A stretch of DNA of 64,000 nucleotides from Rhodobacterales bacterium 56_14_T64 (GCA_002162795.1 MAAY01000079.1:56597-120596), one strand, 5' to 3'; shown: positions 53,082 to 62,346, counted from the first letter of the stretch. Made by a program: numbers and translations. Notes: generated from the sequence alone by a model not told the origin.

Positions 53082-55436
53082 ATGATATTCGGTCTTGATG
53101 GCGTCGAAATCGGCTTGCTCATCGTGTTTTTCTGCCTCTTCGGAGGTATCCTCTCTGGTTTCCCGGTGGCTTTTGCCATCGCCGGCGCCGGTATTATTTC
53201 ATTTGGTATCATTGCCTCATTGGATTCAGCTGGACTGCTGATCCATCAGGCGGTTGATACCTCCACCCAAGTCTACCATGACCTGATTAATTCAGGCGTC
53301 AGACCGGACTCGGTGTCGGTGTTTCGATACCCGGATCTGCCAACTAGTGGCCATTCGGTGTTTCCCAACGGTTGGGAAACTGCGATGGACCGCAATATCT
53401 CGTTCATCGTCAACAGGATGAATGAACGGGTTCTGGCAGGGGCCTCGATCGAGACTCTGCTGGCAGTTTTGATGTTTGTGCTGATGGGGATCACCCTGGA
53501 ACGCTCAAAGATTGCCAATGATTTGCTGACCACCATGGCGCGGGTGTTTGGCCCGTTGCCCGGTGGTCTGGCCGTGTCGGTTGTTGTTGTGGGGGCTTTC
53601 CTGGCCGCTTCGACTGGCATTGTTGGCGCCACTGTGGTGACCATGGGTCTGCTGGCGCTGCCGACTATGCTGCGCAACAACTATTCGCCCGAATTGGCGA
53701 CGGGTGTGATTGCCGCTGCGGGTACCTTGGGGCAGATCATCCCACCGTCGATTGTGATCGTTCTGCTTGGCACTCTGGCGGGGGATCTCTATTCCACCGC
53801 TCAGGAATCCCGCGCCATGGAGGCAGGCTGCTCCGACGCGCTGACCTATCTGGGTGAGCCGGCGGTTGTTTCCGTTGGCACTTTGTTCCAAGCGGCGCTG
53901 CTGCCCGGCATTCTGCTGGCGCTGCTTTATGCGCTGTATGCCTTTGGCTATGCGATGCTGAACCCGGAAAAGGCACCAGCGGTAGTGATGGCGGAGAGTT
54001 CTAATGAGCCTATCACCCGCAACGAAGGCCTGATCTGGTTTCTTGCGGCCCCCATCGGTCTGATTGGTGGCGCCATTCTGCTTGGCTCGGTTGGGCTGAT
54101 TGGCAGTCAGAATATCACCGTTTCGTCGTTCTCGGATATTGGTCAAGCCGCGTCACTGCGCACCAATGTGGCAGCGGAATGTCAGGTGTCGATGATCGAA
54201 CTGCATGGTCAAGAGGCCTGGGACGTGGCGGCGGCCGAGCAAGCCTCCATCGATGACGCCGGTGGTGTCACCGAAAGCAAACGCCTGTCTCCGGAAGAGT
54301 TGACCGCTGCCACAGACGCCAAAATCGCGGGTATTGCACCTATTGGCTCCGGTTTGACTGTGCTGATGGTTCTGATGGGGCTAACCTTGGTCATTGGACG
54401 TGGTGTGTCGCCGTCGAGCGATCCCAAGCCGTTGATCCTCGGGGCTATCGGGATTTTGCTGGTTGCACTGGTGGATGCTGTTCTGGTGGCGCCAACCACG
54501 ACGCCTGGTGTCATGGTTCTGCTGATTGCACTGCCCAGCCTGTTGGCACTGTATGGGTGTCGTGAAGCAGCGGCCCGCTGTGCGCGCAATGATCTGATCC
54601 GGGTGGTGTTCCCACCACTGGTGTTGATCATCGCGGTGCTGGGGTCGATCCTGGGTGGTATCACCAACCCGACGCCCGCTGCGGCGCTTGGGGCAGGTGG
54701 CGCAATCATGCTGGCGGCTTATCGTCGTCTTCATGACGAGGGCCGCTCGGGCAAGATCATCATCTGGTCAACGTTTGCGGTGCTGATCTGTATTCTGATT
54801 GGGGTGAACTTTGATCTGCGGATAAATCAGCCGAAGGTGTCATTTGAAACCTATGTGGCCTTTGGCTTTGCCTATGCGACCTATCTCTATGCGCTGTTTG
54901 GCCTATTGTTTGGCTGTTGGGTGCTGTTCAAGGGCGGTGTGTTGTCGCCGATTGTGCGGGAAACTGCCAAGGTGACCTCGATGGTGTTCACCATCCTGAT
55001 CGGCTCGCAACTGTTGAACCTAGTGGTCATCTCGTTTGGTGGTGAGGAGTATATCCAGCAGTTCCTGAAGAGTTACGACAACGAGTTGAAGGTCTTTTTG
55101 ATCGTGATGCTGGTGTTGTTTTTCCTCGGGTTTGTGTTGGATTTCCTGGAGATCATCTACATCGTGATCCCGATCGTTGGACCGATTATCTATGGCGGCT
55201 CATTTGATCCCAAGTGGGTGACTATCATGATCGCAGTGAACCTGCAGACCTCGTTCCTGACACCTCCCTTTGGCTTTGCGCTGTTCTACTTGCGCGGTGT
55301 GGCGCCAAAAGAGGTTACCACGGGACATATTTACCGAGGCGTGATTCCGTTTGTGCTGATTCAGGTTGCGGGACTTGCTTTGCTGTATTTCTTCCCGGTG
55401 ATTGTGACCATCATACCAGCGTTGATTGGGAATTAA
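53082..55436 (+). CDS. TRAP transporter large permease (FcbT3/DctM-type, enlarged)
   Basis: A 784-residue membrane protein, nearly twice the usual DctM size of about 430. The core transport blocks are present: GFPVAFAIAGAG, ASTGIVGATVVTMGLLALPTML, AAGTLGQIIPPSIVIVLLG, GGITNPTPAAALGAGG, LDFLEIIYIVIPIVGPI and TSFLTPPFGFALFYLRG. Extra material occurs at about 55-115 (a hydrophilic loop) and about 240-470, where added membrane segments flank a soluble stretch rich in Glu/Asp/Ala. It is coupled to the small permease and ends at a terminator. Confidence 0.9.
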   Translation: MIFGLDGVEIGLLIVFFCLFGGILSGFPVAFAIAGAGIISFGIIASLDSAGLLIHQAVDTSTQVYHDLINSGVRPDSVSVFRYPDLPTSGHSVFPNGWETAMDRNISFIVNRMNERVLAGASIETLLAVLMFVLMGITLERSKIANDLLTTMARVFGPLPGGLAVSVVVVGAFLAASTGIVGATVVTMGLLALPTMLRNNYSPELATGVIAAAGTLGQIIPPSIVIVLLGTLAGDLYSTAQESRAMEAGCSDALTYLGEPAVVSVGTLFQAALLPGILLALLYALYAFGYAMLNPEKAPAVVMAESSNEPITRNEGLIWFLAAPIGLIGGAILLGSVGLIGSQNITVSSFSDIGQAASLRTNVAAECQVSMIELHGQEAWDVAAAEQASIDDAGGVTESKRLSPEELTAATDAKIAGIAPIGSGLTVLMVLMGLTLVIGRGVSPSSDPKPLILGAIGILLVALVDAVLVAPTTTPGVMVLLIALPSLLALYGCREAAARCARNDLIRVVFPPLVLIIAVLGSILGGITNPTPAAALGAGGAIMLAAYRRLHDEGRSGKIIIWSTFAVLICILIGVNFDLRINQPKVSFETYVAFGFAYATYLYALFGLLFGCWVLFKGGVLSPIVRETAKVTSMVFTILIGSQLLNLVVISFGGEEYIQQFLKSYDNELKVFLIVMLVLFFLGFVLDFLEIIYIVIPIVGPIIYGGSFDPKWVTIMIAVNLQTSFLTPPFGFALFYLRGVAPKEVTTGHIYRGVIPFVLIQVAGLALLYFFPVIVTIIPALIGN

Positions 55437-55470
55437 TTGGACTGAGATCAAGCCTTGCTTGAACAGAATG

Positions 55471-55496
55471 GTAAGGGCCCCCGTGGGGCCCCTTAC
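55471..55496 (+). terminator. Hairpin after the TRAP operon
   Basis: GTAAGGGCCCC at 55471-55481 pairs with GGGGCCCCTTAC at 55485-55496 with one bulged base, followed by TTAATTC. Probable operon terminator. Confidence 0.65.
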
Positions 55497-56008
55497 TTAA
55501 TTCAAGGGATAGGGGGGGGCGGCCTATTCGTTAATTGCCCTATTGGAAACTTCAAGCATCAAGCCCGTACCCCTCCTACTTCATGATGTGGGTGGGCCCA
55601 TGCTCTATCACATGCGTCCTTGACTTGGTCTTCGTACGGTCTCTCACCACATTCAGCGCCAATGTCTATTATGCGAAGGAAGCGTGCCGTGCAAAGTGTG
55701 GCGAACGACCAAAAACTGGTTTTGGGCTGATAGTCGCAACAGCAGTTCCATGATCCATGCGCCCGGTTTCTTTTAGCCATTGTACAAGTGATACACTGAT
55801 GGTGACATTCGGAATGTTGTCGGATCGAATTTGGAATGAACGGCATTTTAGCGTGATCAAATGGGATGATGCCCGGCTGTACTAGACTGTCATGCCCTCG
55901 CGGTTATTCTAAAATTTTTTGATACCTATTAAATTGACTATTTTTGTCGGAAATGTTTAGTGCATCTTGCCGACATCTTTTCGGCACACTCAAATTCTGG
56001 AGAGACCC
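55497..56008. other. Spacer before the iron-type ABC operon
   Basis: About 510 bp with no supported gene. The left part has short minus-strand frames without protein features. The right part (about 55900-55960) is AT-rich and probably holds the ABC promoter. TTCTAAAATTTTTTGAT near 55905 is suggestive of an iron-regulator site but not a clear match to one. Confidence 0.4.
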
Positions 56009-57160
56009 ATGAAAGTCAGTTCACTGACACGGGGTCTTTGCTCCGCTGCCGCCGCCACCGCGATGTCATTCGCGTCAGCCACGATCGCAACCGCAGAGAC
56101 AATTACCGTTACAGACATCGCCGGGCGCACCGTCGAAGTCGAAAAAACCCCGTCCAAAGTCGTCATCGGCGAAGGGCGCATGATCTATTCGATCGCGCTT
56201 TTGGACCAGGACAACCCGTTCCAGCGCATCGTTGGTTGGAAAGACGACATGGTCAAATATGACCCTGACGCCTATCGCAAATACTTGGCTGTGTTCCCGC
56301 AGGCGGCGGACATTCCTTCTTTCGGCAGTCCCTATGCGGATGAGTGGAATCTTGAGTCTGTGATCTCACTGGGCACTGAAGTTGTGTTGATGAACCTCGG
56401 CAACCTGCTCAAAGCGCAGGAAAGCGGGATCATCGAGAAGCTTGAAGAAGCCGGCGTGGCAACCGTGTTTGTCGATTTCCGCCAAGATCCAACCCAAAAC
56501 ACCATTCCAAGTGTGCAGCTGCTGGGCCGGATTTTCGACAAGCGTGACGAAGCCGACGCGTTCTCTGATTATTATCAGTCGCAAATGAAGCTGATCTATT
56601 CGCGCGTTGCCAGCATTCCAATCGAAGACCGCCCCGTCGTGTTCATCGAGCGCGCAGCCGGGTACAATCCGGACAAATGCTGTAGCACCTTTGGCGCCGC
56701 CAACATGGGGCGCCTTGTCGATCTCGCTGGCGGACGCAACTGGGGCTCGTTCAAAACACCGGGTTTCTCGGCCAAAGTGAGCCTTGAAGCACTGTTTGCG
56801 GATGACCCGGAAGTGATCATCGGCACCGGCGCTAACTGGGCCGAAGCCAATCCCGCCACAGCGGCTGTGCTCTTTGGCTATGAGGCTGATGAAGCGGCTG
56901 TACAAGAGCGTCTTAGCGCGCTGGCGTCTCGCGAAGGCTGGGGTGAATTGCAGGCGGTGAAAAATGGCCGGTTCCACTCTGTTTATCACCAGTTTTACAA
57001 CAGCCCATATCACTTCGTAGCCATGCAATCTTTTGCTAAGTGGCTGCACCCGGAGCTGTTTGAAGATGTTGATCCGGAAGCCACAATGGTCGAACTTCAC
57101 GACAAGTTCCTGCCGATTGGCTATTCAGGTGTGTTCTGGGGAAGCTTGGACGCCAAGTAA
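56009..57160 (+). CDS. Iron/siderophore-type ABC transporter substrate-binding protein
   Basis: A 383-residue exported class III (TroA/FecB-like) binding protein. It has a signal peptide (about 1-30, ending IATAE), then ITVTDIAGRTVEVEKTPSKVVI, the usual start of the iron-complex binding fold. A long backbone helix lies near 195-220, and two lobes carry LISLGTEVVLM-like and DDPEVIIGTGANW blocks. The CCSTFGAANMGRLVDLAGGRNW stretch is family-like. The ligand (haem, siderophore or other chelate) cannot be assigned. GGAGAG precedes the ATG. It is the first gene of a four-gene operon. Confidence 0.87.
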   Translation: MKVSSLTRGLCSAAAATAMSFASATIATAETITVTDIAGRTVEVEKTPSKVVIGEGRMIYSIALLDQDNPFQRIVGWKDDMVKYDPDAYRKYLAVFPQAADIPSFGSPYADEWNLESVISLGTEVVLMNLGNLLKAQESGIIEKLEEAGVATVFVDFRQDPTQNTIPSVQLLGRIFDKRDEADAFSDYYQSQMKLIYSRVASIPIEDRPVVFIERAAGYNPDKCCSTFGAANMGRLVDLAGGRNWGSFKTPGFSAKVSLEALFADDPEVIIGTGANWAEANPATAAVLFGYEADEAAVQERLSALASREGWGELQAVKNGRFHSVYHQFYNSPYHFVAMQSFAKWLHPELFEDVDPEATMVELHDKFLPIGYSGVFWGSLDAK

Positions 57161-57173
57161 GCCAGACTTCCTT

Positions 57174-57200
57174 AAGGCCTCGCCCCTCGGCGGGGCCTTT
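57174..57200 (+). terminator. Intra-operon hairpin after the ABC binding-protein gene
   Basis: AAGGCC-T-CGCC (57174-57184), loop CCTC, GGCG-G-GGCCTT (57189-57199) form an 11-bp stem with one U-G wobble, followed by TCTC. It lies between the binding protein and permease genes, parallel to the TRAP operon, and would let the binding protein be made in excess. Confidence 0.7.
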
Positions 57201-57223
57201 CTCACTCTTTAGGACACATATCA

Positions 57224-58285
57224 ATGTCAGCTGACGTGAACGCCGCCGGGATGCGGCAAACCTATAGCGCGCAAGTCTTTCGGCGCTACGTTATGATTGC
57301 CATCATCACCGGACTGCTGATCACCAGCTTCCTGATTGATGTCAGCACCGGCCCGGGCCACTATCCTCTGTCGACGGTTGTCGACGTCTTCATGGACCCG
57401 CAGTCGCACGGGGTTCGCCTGAAGGTCATTATTTGGGACTACCGGTTGCCTGTGGCAGTGACGGCAGTTCTGGTCGGAGCCTTGTTGGCTGTTGCGGGCG
57501 CCCAGATGCAAACAATCCTGAACAACCCACTGGCGGAGCCTTTCACGTTGGGTGTGTCGGCTGCGGCCAGCTTTGGCGCCTCACTGGCGATTGTTCTGGG
57601 GTTTAGTGTGATCCCCGGTATTGGCGGGCTGCTTGTGTCTGTGAACGCTTTTGTGTTTGCGCTTGCGACCTGTGGCTTCATTTTGTTTGCAACACGCCTA
57701 AAAGGCGTGGGGTCCGAAACGATGATCCTGTTTGGCATCGCGATTTTCTTCACTTTCTCAGCGCTGTTGGCTTTGATGCAATACATGGCCTCGGAAGATC
57801 AAATCTCGCGCATCGTGTTCTGGATGATGGGTTCGCTAAGCCGGGCAAGCTGGGAACAAATTGCATTGGGTTCAATCCTATTGGGCGTCGCCATCCCGTT
57901 TAGCTTGTTGCGCACATGGCCAATGACGGCCCTGCGTATGGGCGAAACAACGGCAGAAAGCATGGGGGTGGATGTTGGCCGCCTGCGGGTTGAAATGTTG
58001 ATCTGTGTCTCACTGCTGGCGGCCACCGCTGTGTCTTTTGTTGGCACCGTTGGATTTGTGGGGCTGGTGGGTCCGCATATTGCACGTTTGTTGGTGGGAG
58101 AGGACCAACGGTTTTTCATCCCTCTATCCGCGCTTGTGGGCGCGCTGGTGCTCTCACTTACATCGCTGATTTCGAAATCCATCACACCAGGCATCATCTA
58201 TCCAATTGGCATCATCACCTCGCTGATTGGCGTGCCAGTGTTTGTGTCGATCATTCTGAGCACACGGCGGGAGAAACTGTCATGA
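57224..58285 (+). CDS. FecCD-family ABC transporter permease
   Basis: A 353-residue BtuC/FecCD-type permease with about ten hydrophobic segments. Signatures include DYRLPVAVTAVLVGALLAVAGAQMQTILNNPLAEPFTLGVS (abbreviated), GTVGFVGLVGPHIARLLVGEDQR (abbreviated) and the C-terminal GIITSLIGVPVFVSIILS. A single gene, so it probably forms a homodimer. It overlaps the ATPase gene by 4 bp (ATGA). Confidence 0.93.
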   Translation: MSADVNAAGMRQTYSAQVFRRYVMIAIITGLLITSFLIDVSTGPGHYPLSTVVDVFMDPQSHGVRLKVIIWDYRLPVAVTAVLVGALLAVAGAQMQTILNNPLAEPFTLGVSAAASFGASLAIVLGFSVIPGIGGLLVSVNAFVFALATCGFILFATRLKGVGSETMILFGIAIFFTFSALLALMQYMASEDQISRIVFWMMGSLSRASWEQIALGSILLGVAIPFSLLRTWPMTALRMGETTAESMGVDVGRLRVEMLICVSLLAATAVSFVGTVGFVGLVGPHIARLLVGEDQRFFIPLSALVGALVLSLTSLISKSITPGIIYPIGIITSLIGVPVFVSIILSTRREKLS

Positions 58286-59055
58286 CCCTACATATTGAAC
58301 ATCTGGCGGCTGGCTATGGGCGTCGCAAAGTGTTGCAGGACGTCAATGTTCCGCAGATCGAAAGTGGCGCTTTTGTTGGGCTGATCGGGCCTAATGCCTC
58401 GGGGAAATCGACGCTCTTCAAAACCATCGCCGGATTGATAGCTCCCATGGGCGGCAGCATCTCACTTGCAGGTGATGACATCACTCATTTGCGTCGCCGA
58501 GACCGGGCGCGCCGCATTGCATACATGCCGCAAGCGTTTGGCTGCAATGCTCTGCTGACGGTGTTTGAGGCGGTGCTTTTGGCGCTCAAACAAACCGGGA
58601 GCTGGCGGGTGCAAAGTGATAATTTGGATCGGGTGTCTGACACGTTGGCTGCGCTTGAGTTGGGCCACTTGTCAAAACGAGGCATCGCCGATCTCAGCGG
58701 TGGACAGGCCCAGATGGTGGCGGTGGCGCAAACCTTGGTGCGCGCGCCAGAAGTGATCTTGTTGGATGAACCCACAAGTGCGTTGGATCTGCATCACCAA
58801 TTGTCGATCATGACGTCGGTGAAAAATGAAGTAGGGCGTCGAAAACCGGTGGTTATTGCAGCGCTGCATGATCTGAATTTGGCCGCAAAATTCTGCGACC
58901 GATTAATCCTGCTGCGAGACGGAAAAATCTTGGCTGACGGTGCGCCTCAGGATATTCTGGCGCGGCCAGAGATCGGCGAAACCTACAATGTGGTGACTGA
59001 TCTGGAGCGTACAAAACGGGGCGCCCTGTATGTCGATGCCAGGCTCAGCGCATGA
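58282..59055 (+). CDS. Iron-type ABC transporter ATP-binding protein
   Basis: A 257-residue FecE/BtuD-type ATPase: Walker A GPNASGKST, Q-loop region YMPQAFGCN, signature LSGGQAQMVAVAQTL, Walker B VILLDEPTSALD, switch His in ALHDLNLAA. Alanine replaces the more usual glycine in the Walker A GPNGSGKST, which is tolerated in the family. It has 4-bp overlaps with both neighbours (permease and methyltransferase), so all four genes are one operon. Confidence 0.94.
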   Translation: MTLHIEHLAAGYGRRKVLQDVNVPQIESGAFVGLIGPNASGKSTLFKTIAGLIAPMGGSISLAGDDITHLRRRDRARRIAYMPQAFGCNALLTVFEAVLLALKQTGSWRVQSDNLDRVSDTLAALELGHLSKRGIADLSGGQAQMVAVAQTLVRAPEVILLDEPTSALDLHHQLSIMTSVKNEVGRRKPVVIAALHDLNLAAKFCDRLILLRDGKILADGAPQDILARPEIGETYNVVTDLERTKRGALYVDARLSA

Positions 59056-59879
59056 CACAGCAGGTCCCAAACGATCCAATTACAAATGCACAAAACCACG
59101 GCGAAAATTTCGACCTAAAGGAAGAAATTCGAGCCTACTGGTCAGATCGCGCCGAACGGTTTGATGAAAGCGCCTCTCATCACATCGAAGCAAAATATGG
59201 CGTGCCTGAGTGGCACAAAATGTTGCGCCGTGCTTTTGGCTTGGCCCCGGATCAAAACTTGCAAGGCGCGTCAATGCTGGACATCGCATGCGGCACAGGG
59301 GAAATCAGCCGGGTCTTGTGTGATTTTGGTGCCACCGTGACGGGTCTTGATTTCTCCGACGCTATGCACGCCAAATCACGCGCCAAGCTTGAGAACCAAA
59401 ACTGGCAGGCGCTCACATGTGACGCCGAGCTCCTTGTCGGCGTCCCTGACAACAGCTTTGACTATGCCATTACTCGGCATTTGGTCTGGACATTGACCGA
59501 CCACAAAGCGGCTTTTTCTGAATGGGAGCGGGTTCTGAAGCCGGGTGGAAAGATATTGATTATCGACGGAAACTTTTCCAAGAAACGCGGATTGTTTCAG
59601 CGGTGCAAGTGGTGGGTTGCCGGCTTGCTAGAGGCCTCAGAGCCCCGGTCCCCTGAAGAAATGCACCATCACCAGGACATCCTTAACCGCTTGCCTTTTC
59701 GCGACGGGCTTTATCCTGAGAACTTGAAAGCGGACATGGAAAAAGCCGGTTTTGTCGGCTGTAGAAACATCAGTGTGAAAGGTCTCTATCGGGCGGGTAT
59801 GCGGGGTTGGCCGTTGCCAACAAGGCTGCGCCAAACGTCAGCCAATCGGTTCGCCTTAGTCGGCACCACACGGCTCTAA
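59052..59879 (+). CDS. SAM-dependent methyltransferase co-transcribed with iron ABC importer
   Basis: A 275-residue class I methyltransferase. Motif I is MLDIACGTGEISRVL, the acidic loop is VTGLDFSDAMHAK, motif IV region is DNSFDYAITRHLVWTL, and post-IV is RVLKPGGKILIIDGNF. A C-terminal extension (about 185-275) contains EEMHHHQDILNRLPF. It is translationally coupled to the ATPase gene by ATGA. The substrate is not evident; the tight coupling suggests it acts on the imported ligand, a chelator, or a product of its use. Confidence 0.87.
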   Translation: MTQQVPNDPITNAQNHGENFDLKEEIRAYWSDRAERFDESASHHIEAKYGVPEWHKMLRRAFGLAPDQNLQGASMLDIACGTGEISRVLCDFGATVTGLDFSDAMHAKSRAKLENQNWQALTCDAELLVGVPDNSFDYAITRHLVWTLTDHKAAFSEWERVLKPGGKILIIDGNFSKKRGLFQRCKWWVAGLLEASEPRSPEEMHHHQDILNRLPFRDGLYPENLKADMEKAGFVGCRNISVKGLYRAGMRGWPLPTRLRQTSANRFALVGTTRL

Positions 59880-60280
59880 TGCTATTTGCAGTTGTTCGCC
59901 TCACTTGCCAGGAAGGATCGCTCGGTCGACATATTTAACTTAGTTTCATTTCCGAAATCGTTAGGTCTGGGTCTCTAAGGAACGTTAGCGCGGACATTGC
60001 AGATGTATTGCCACGGTTGCCTAACCCATATCGAGATGCTCGCATCTCTCTGTTTCAGGGACAAAGGGCTCTTGCCAATAGTTCTCTGCTCATACCATGA
60101 AATTCATCCTTGCGGCGATTGATAGATTGCGTGCCCACCGCTTCCTTTATCAGAATAACAATAGAAAAATCCGCAGGAAGGCAGCCCGAAATTTCAGCCT
60201 TAAACATAGTTCTTTTACTTGTGCGCGTGTCATTGCATTTTACTGCTCTACTTGGAGATTGCCGGTTAAGGAGAGCGACC
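59880..60280. other. Spacer between the methyltransferase and the bfr remnant
   Basis: About 400 bp with no supported gene. It shows short frames on both strands without protein features. AAGGAGA at its right end is the ribosome-binding site of the bacterioferritin remnant. Confidence 0.45.
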
Positions 60281-60573
60281 ATGAAGGGTGACACCAAGGT
60301 ACTCGACTATCTGAACAAGGCTTTACGCCATGAGCTGACTGCCGTCAGCCAATATTGGCTGCATTACAGGCTGCAAGACGACTGGGGTCTTGGCAGCATG
60401 GCGAAGAAAAGTGGCGAAGAATCCATCGAGGAGATGGAACACGCCGACAATCTGATCGGGAGGATCATTTTCTTAGAAGGTCACCTAAACTTGCAGAAAA
60501 GCGACCCTCTGCATATAGGCGAGACACCTATGAAACACTTGAATGTGATCTGAAGGCAGAACAATCAGCCTGA
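60281..60573 (+). pseudogene. bfr: Truncated, frameshifted bacterioferritin gene
   Basis: The first about 97 residues of bacterioferritin are recognisable: [23 protein letters not shown] with the first ferroxidase glutamate, and [22 protein letters not shown] with the haem-ligand methionine and the next Glu/His ligands. After LHIGETP the annotated frame ends in a stop (60551-60553). A one-base shift there restores [14 protein letters not shown], which then also ends at a stop. The C-terminal ferroxidase helices are missing and IS-derived sequence follows. So the gene is broken by a frameshift and a 3' loss and cannot store iron. Confidence 0.8.
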
Positions 60574-60592
60574 ATATCCTCTGGAATTGTAG

Positions 60593-60977
60593 ATGGTTGT
60601 AATCGACCTCTTTTCTCGCCGCGTGGTCGGTTGGTCGATGCAGAACAGGCAGCCAACAGATTTGGTTCTACAGGCATTACTCATGGCTGTTTGGAGGCGT
60701 AAGCCAACGAGCAAAGTATTGGTTCATTCCCCCTCTCGTGATTTGCTGTGCAATACCCTGCCGGGCAACGGATAACGCTGTCGCGGAAAGCGTCTTCAAC
60801 TTTCTGAAACGTGAACGCATTCGTCGCAGTGCATACAAAACCAGAGAAGACGCTAGAGCTGACGTGTTCGATTACATTGAGATGTTCTATAATCCGAGGC
60901 GCAAACACACTAGGAGCGGGATGCCGTCGCCAGCAGACTTTGAAAGAAAACAAGCACTGAAGCGGCATGGCGTCTAA
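60593..60977 (+). pseudogene. IS3-family transposase (OrfB) remnant
   Basis: The 3' half of an IS3-group integrase-type transposase, broken into frames. Frame 1 (60593-60775) has VVIDLFSRRVVGWSM and reaches the VHS of the catalytic-domain VHSDQGSQ motif before losing its frame. Frame 2 (about 60765-60977) has DNAVAESVFNFLKRERIRR with the last DDE glutamate, and DVFDYIEMFYNPRRKHTRSGMPSPADFE to its natural end. OrfA, the first catalytic aspartate region and the terminal inverted repeats are not seen. It abuts the truncated bfr gene and probably caused its loss. Confidence 0.85.
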
Positions 60978-61056
60978 TAAACTACGGGCTATTCAAGAAG
61001 AAGTGAAATTCCGTCTCGAAAATGATCTGGGGGATCTGACAGCGGGCGCGCTGTTA

Positions 61057-61440
61057 TTAGGAAAGCTGAAGCAGATCCCAGCGATTGCCAAAGGGATCCT
61101 GCCAGACAGCAACAGTGCCGTAGCATTCATTGCGGGGCGATTCCTCAAAAACGACACCTTTCGCCAGCATCTTTGCGTGGTCGCGGTGAAAGTCATCCGT
61201 GTGCAGGAATAGTCCAACCCGGCCGCCGAACTGATCGCCGATGGTCGCGCGCTGCCGCTCGCCTTCGGCGCGGGCCAGGATCAGGCTGCCCTGATTGGCG
61301 CCAGGCGGCAGGATCCGTACCCAGCGTTTATGGCCTTGGTCAATATCTTCGGCCAGTTGGAACCCCAACGTTACGCAGTAGAAATCAATGGCTACATCAT
61401 AGTCCGGGACCAGCAGAGAGAAAGCATGCAGAACTTGCAT
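61057..61440 (-). CDS. VOC (glyoxalase/bleomycin-resistance) family protein
   Basis: A 127-residue vicinal-oxygen-chelate protein with two beta-alpha-beta-beta-beta units: VLHAFSLLVPDYDVAIDFYCVTLGFQL, and VGLFLHTDDFHRDHAKMLAKGVVFEESPRNECYGTVAVWQDPFGNRWDLLQL (abbreviated). Metal-site candidates are His5, the second-unit histidine in LFLHTDD and the glutamate/aspartate positions. The substrate is unknown. Its ATG directly abuts the stop of the upstream bpt gene (TAGATG), so translation is probably coupled. Confidence 0.85.
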   Translation of the reverse strand: MQVLHAFSLLVPDYDVAIDFYCVTLGFQLAEDIDQGHKRWVRILPPGANQGSLILARAEGERQRATIGDQFGGRVGLFLHTDDFHRDHAKMLAKGVVFEESPRNECYGTVAVWQDPFGNRWDLLQLS

Positions 61441-62262
61441 CTAACGGTTTTGAGCACGGCGGTCAGGTAGGTTGATATTGGCCACCTGTTCTGCGATGGG
61501 GTCGGTTGAAAGTGGGTGCAGACTGGCTTTAAAGGCTTCGGCATCCTGCATGGGCTGCCAGCCGCCGCCGCTGTAGATCTCAAGACCAGCAAAGCCAGCT
61601 TTGTAGCCCATCTTAGGACTGCCGGGCACCCAGTACCCAAGGTAGACATAAGGCAGCCCTGCCTCGCGGGCGATCTCAATATGGTCCAAGATCATATAGG
61701 TGCCCAGCGAATTTTTCGGCAAATCGGGAGTGTAGAACGAATACACCATGGAGAGCCCATCCTCGAGCACGTCAGTGAGCGACACCGCCGTCAGTTGATC
61801 ATGCGCTGGATCGCTATATTCCACCACCCGGCTGCGGATCGGAGTTTCTTCGATCATCGCGGCAAATTCGAACACATCCATATCAGCCATGCCGCCATCA
61901 GCGTGGCGGCTGTCGAGATACTGGCGAAATAGCGCATACTGGTCTTCGGTCGCCCAGGGCGAGGTGGCGCGGCGTTTGAGGTGCTGGTTGCGCCGCAGGG
62001 TGCGTTTCTGACTGCGAGAGGGCGCGAAATTTGAAATATTGATTCGCGCGGACAGGCAGGCTGAACACTCGGCGCAGGACGGTCGGTACAATACGTTCTG
62101 AGACCGCCTGAAGCCTTGTTGTGACAGGCTGTTGTTCAGTTGCTCGGCGTCATCGCCCTGCAGGGCCGTGAACAATTTCCGCTCCATCCTGTCCGCCAGA
62201 TAGGGACAGGGCTGTGGGGCAGTCACGTAGAACTGCGGGGCTATCGGAAGCGTATGGCGCAT
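61441..62262 (-). CDS. bpt: Aspartate/glutamate leucyltransferase Bpt
   Basis: Bacterial N-end-rule transferase that adds leucine to proteins with N-terminal Asp or Glu, marking them for ClpS/ClpAP. The 273-residue product has the family N-terminus [15 protein letters not shown], the cysteine-rich [17 protein letters not shown] block, and the C-terminal [38 protein letters not shown] (abbreviated). The ATG at 62262 begins the conserved region; the frame extends to 62325. It is followed directly by the VOC gene. Confidence 0.94.
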   Translation of the reverse strand: MRHTLPIAPQFYVTAPQPCPYLADRMERKLFTALQGDDAEQLNNSLSQQGFRRSQNVLYRPSCAECSACLSARINISNFAPSRSQKRTLRRNQHLKRRATSPWATEDQYALFRQYLDSRHADGGMADMDVFEFAAMIEETPIRSRVVEYSDPAHDQLTAVSLTDVLEDGLSMVYSFYTPDLPKNSLGTYMILDHIEIAREAGLPYVYLGYWVPGSPKMGYKAGFAGLEIYSGGGWQPMQDAEAFKASLHPLSTDPIAEQVANINLPDRRAQNR

Positions 62263-62346
62263 GTGGATCCGGGATGATGACGTGATACCTGCCGGAATGA
62301 TAACAACCTGCTGGCAAACCGCCAAGTGGCGATCTGTGAAATGGTT

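Noticed and set aside
60055..60297. Minus-strand frame upstream of the bfr remnant
   Set aside because: No ribosome-binding site or family features, and it overlaps the bfr leader.
60967..61212. Plus-strand 81-codon frame after the IS3 remnant, considered as the missing 3' half of bfr
   Set aside because: It lacks the bacterioferritin C-terminal motifs and most of it is antisense to the VOC gene.
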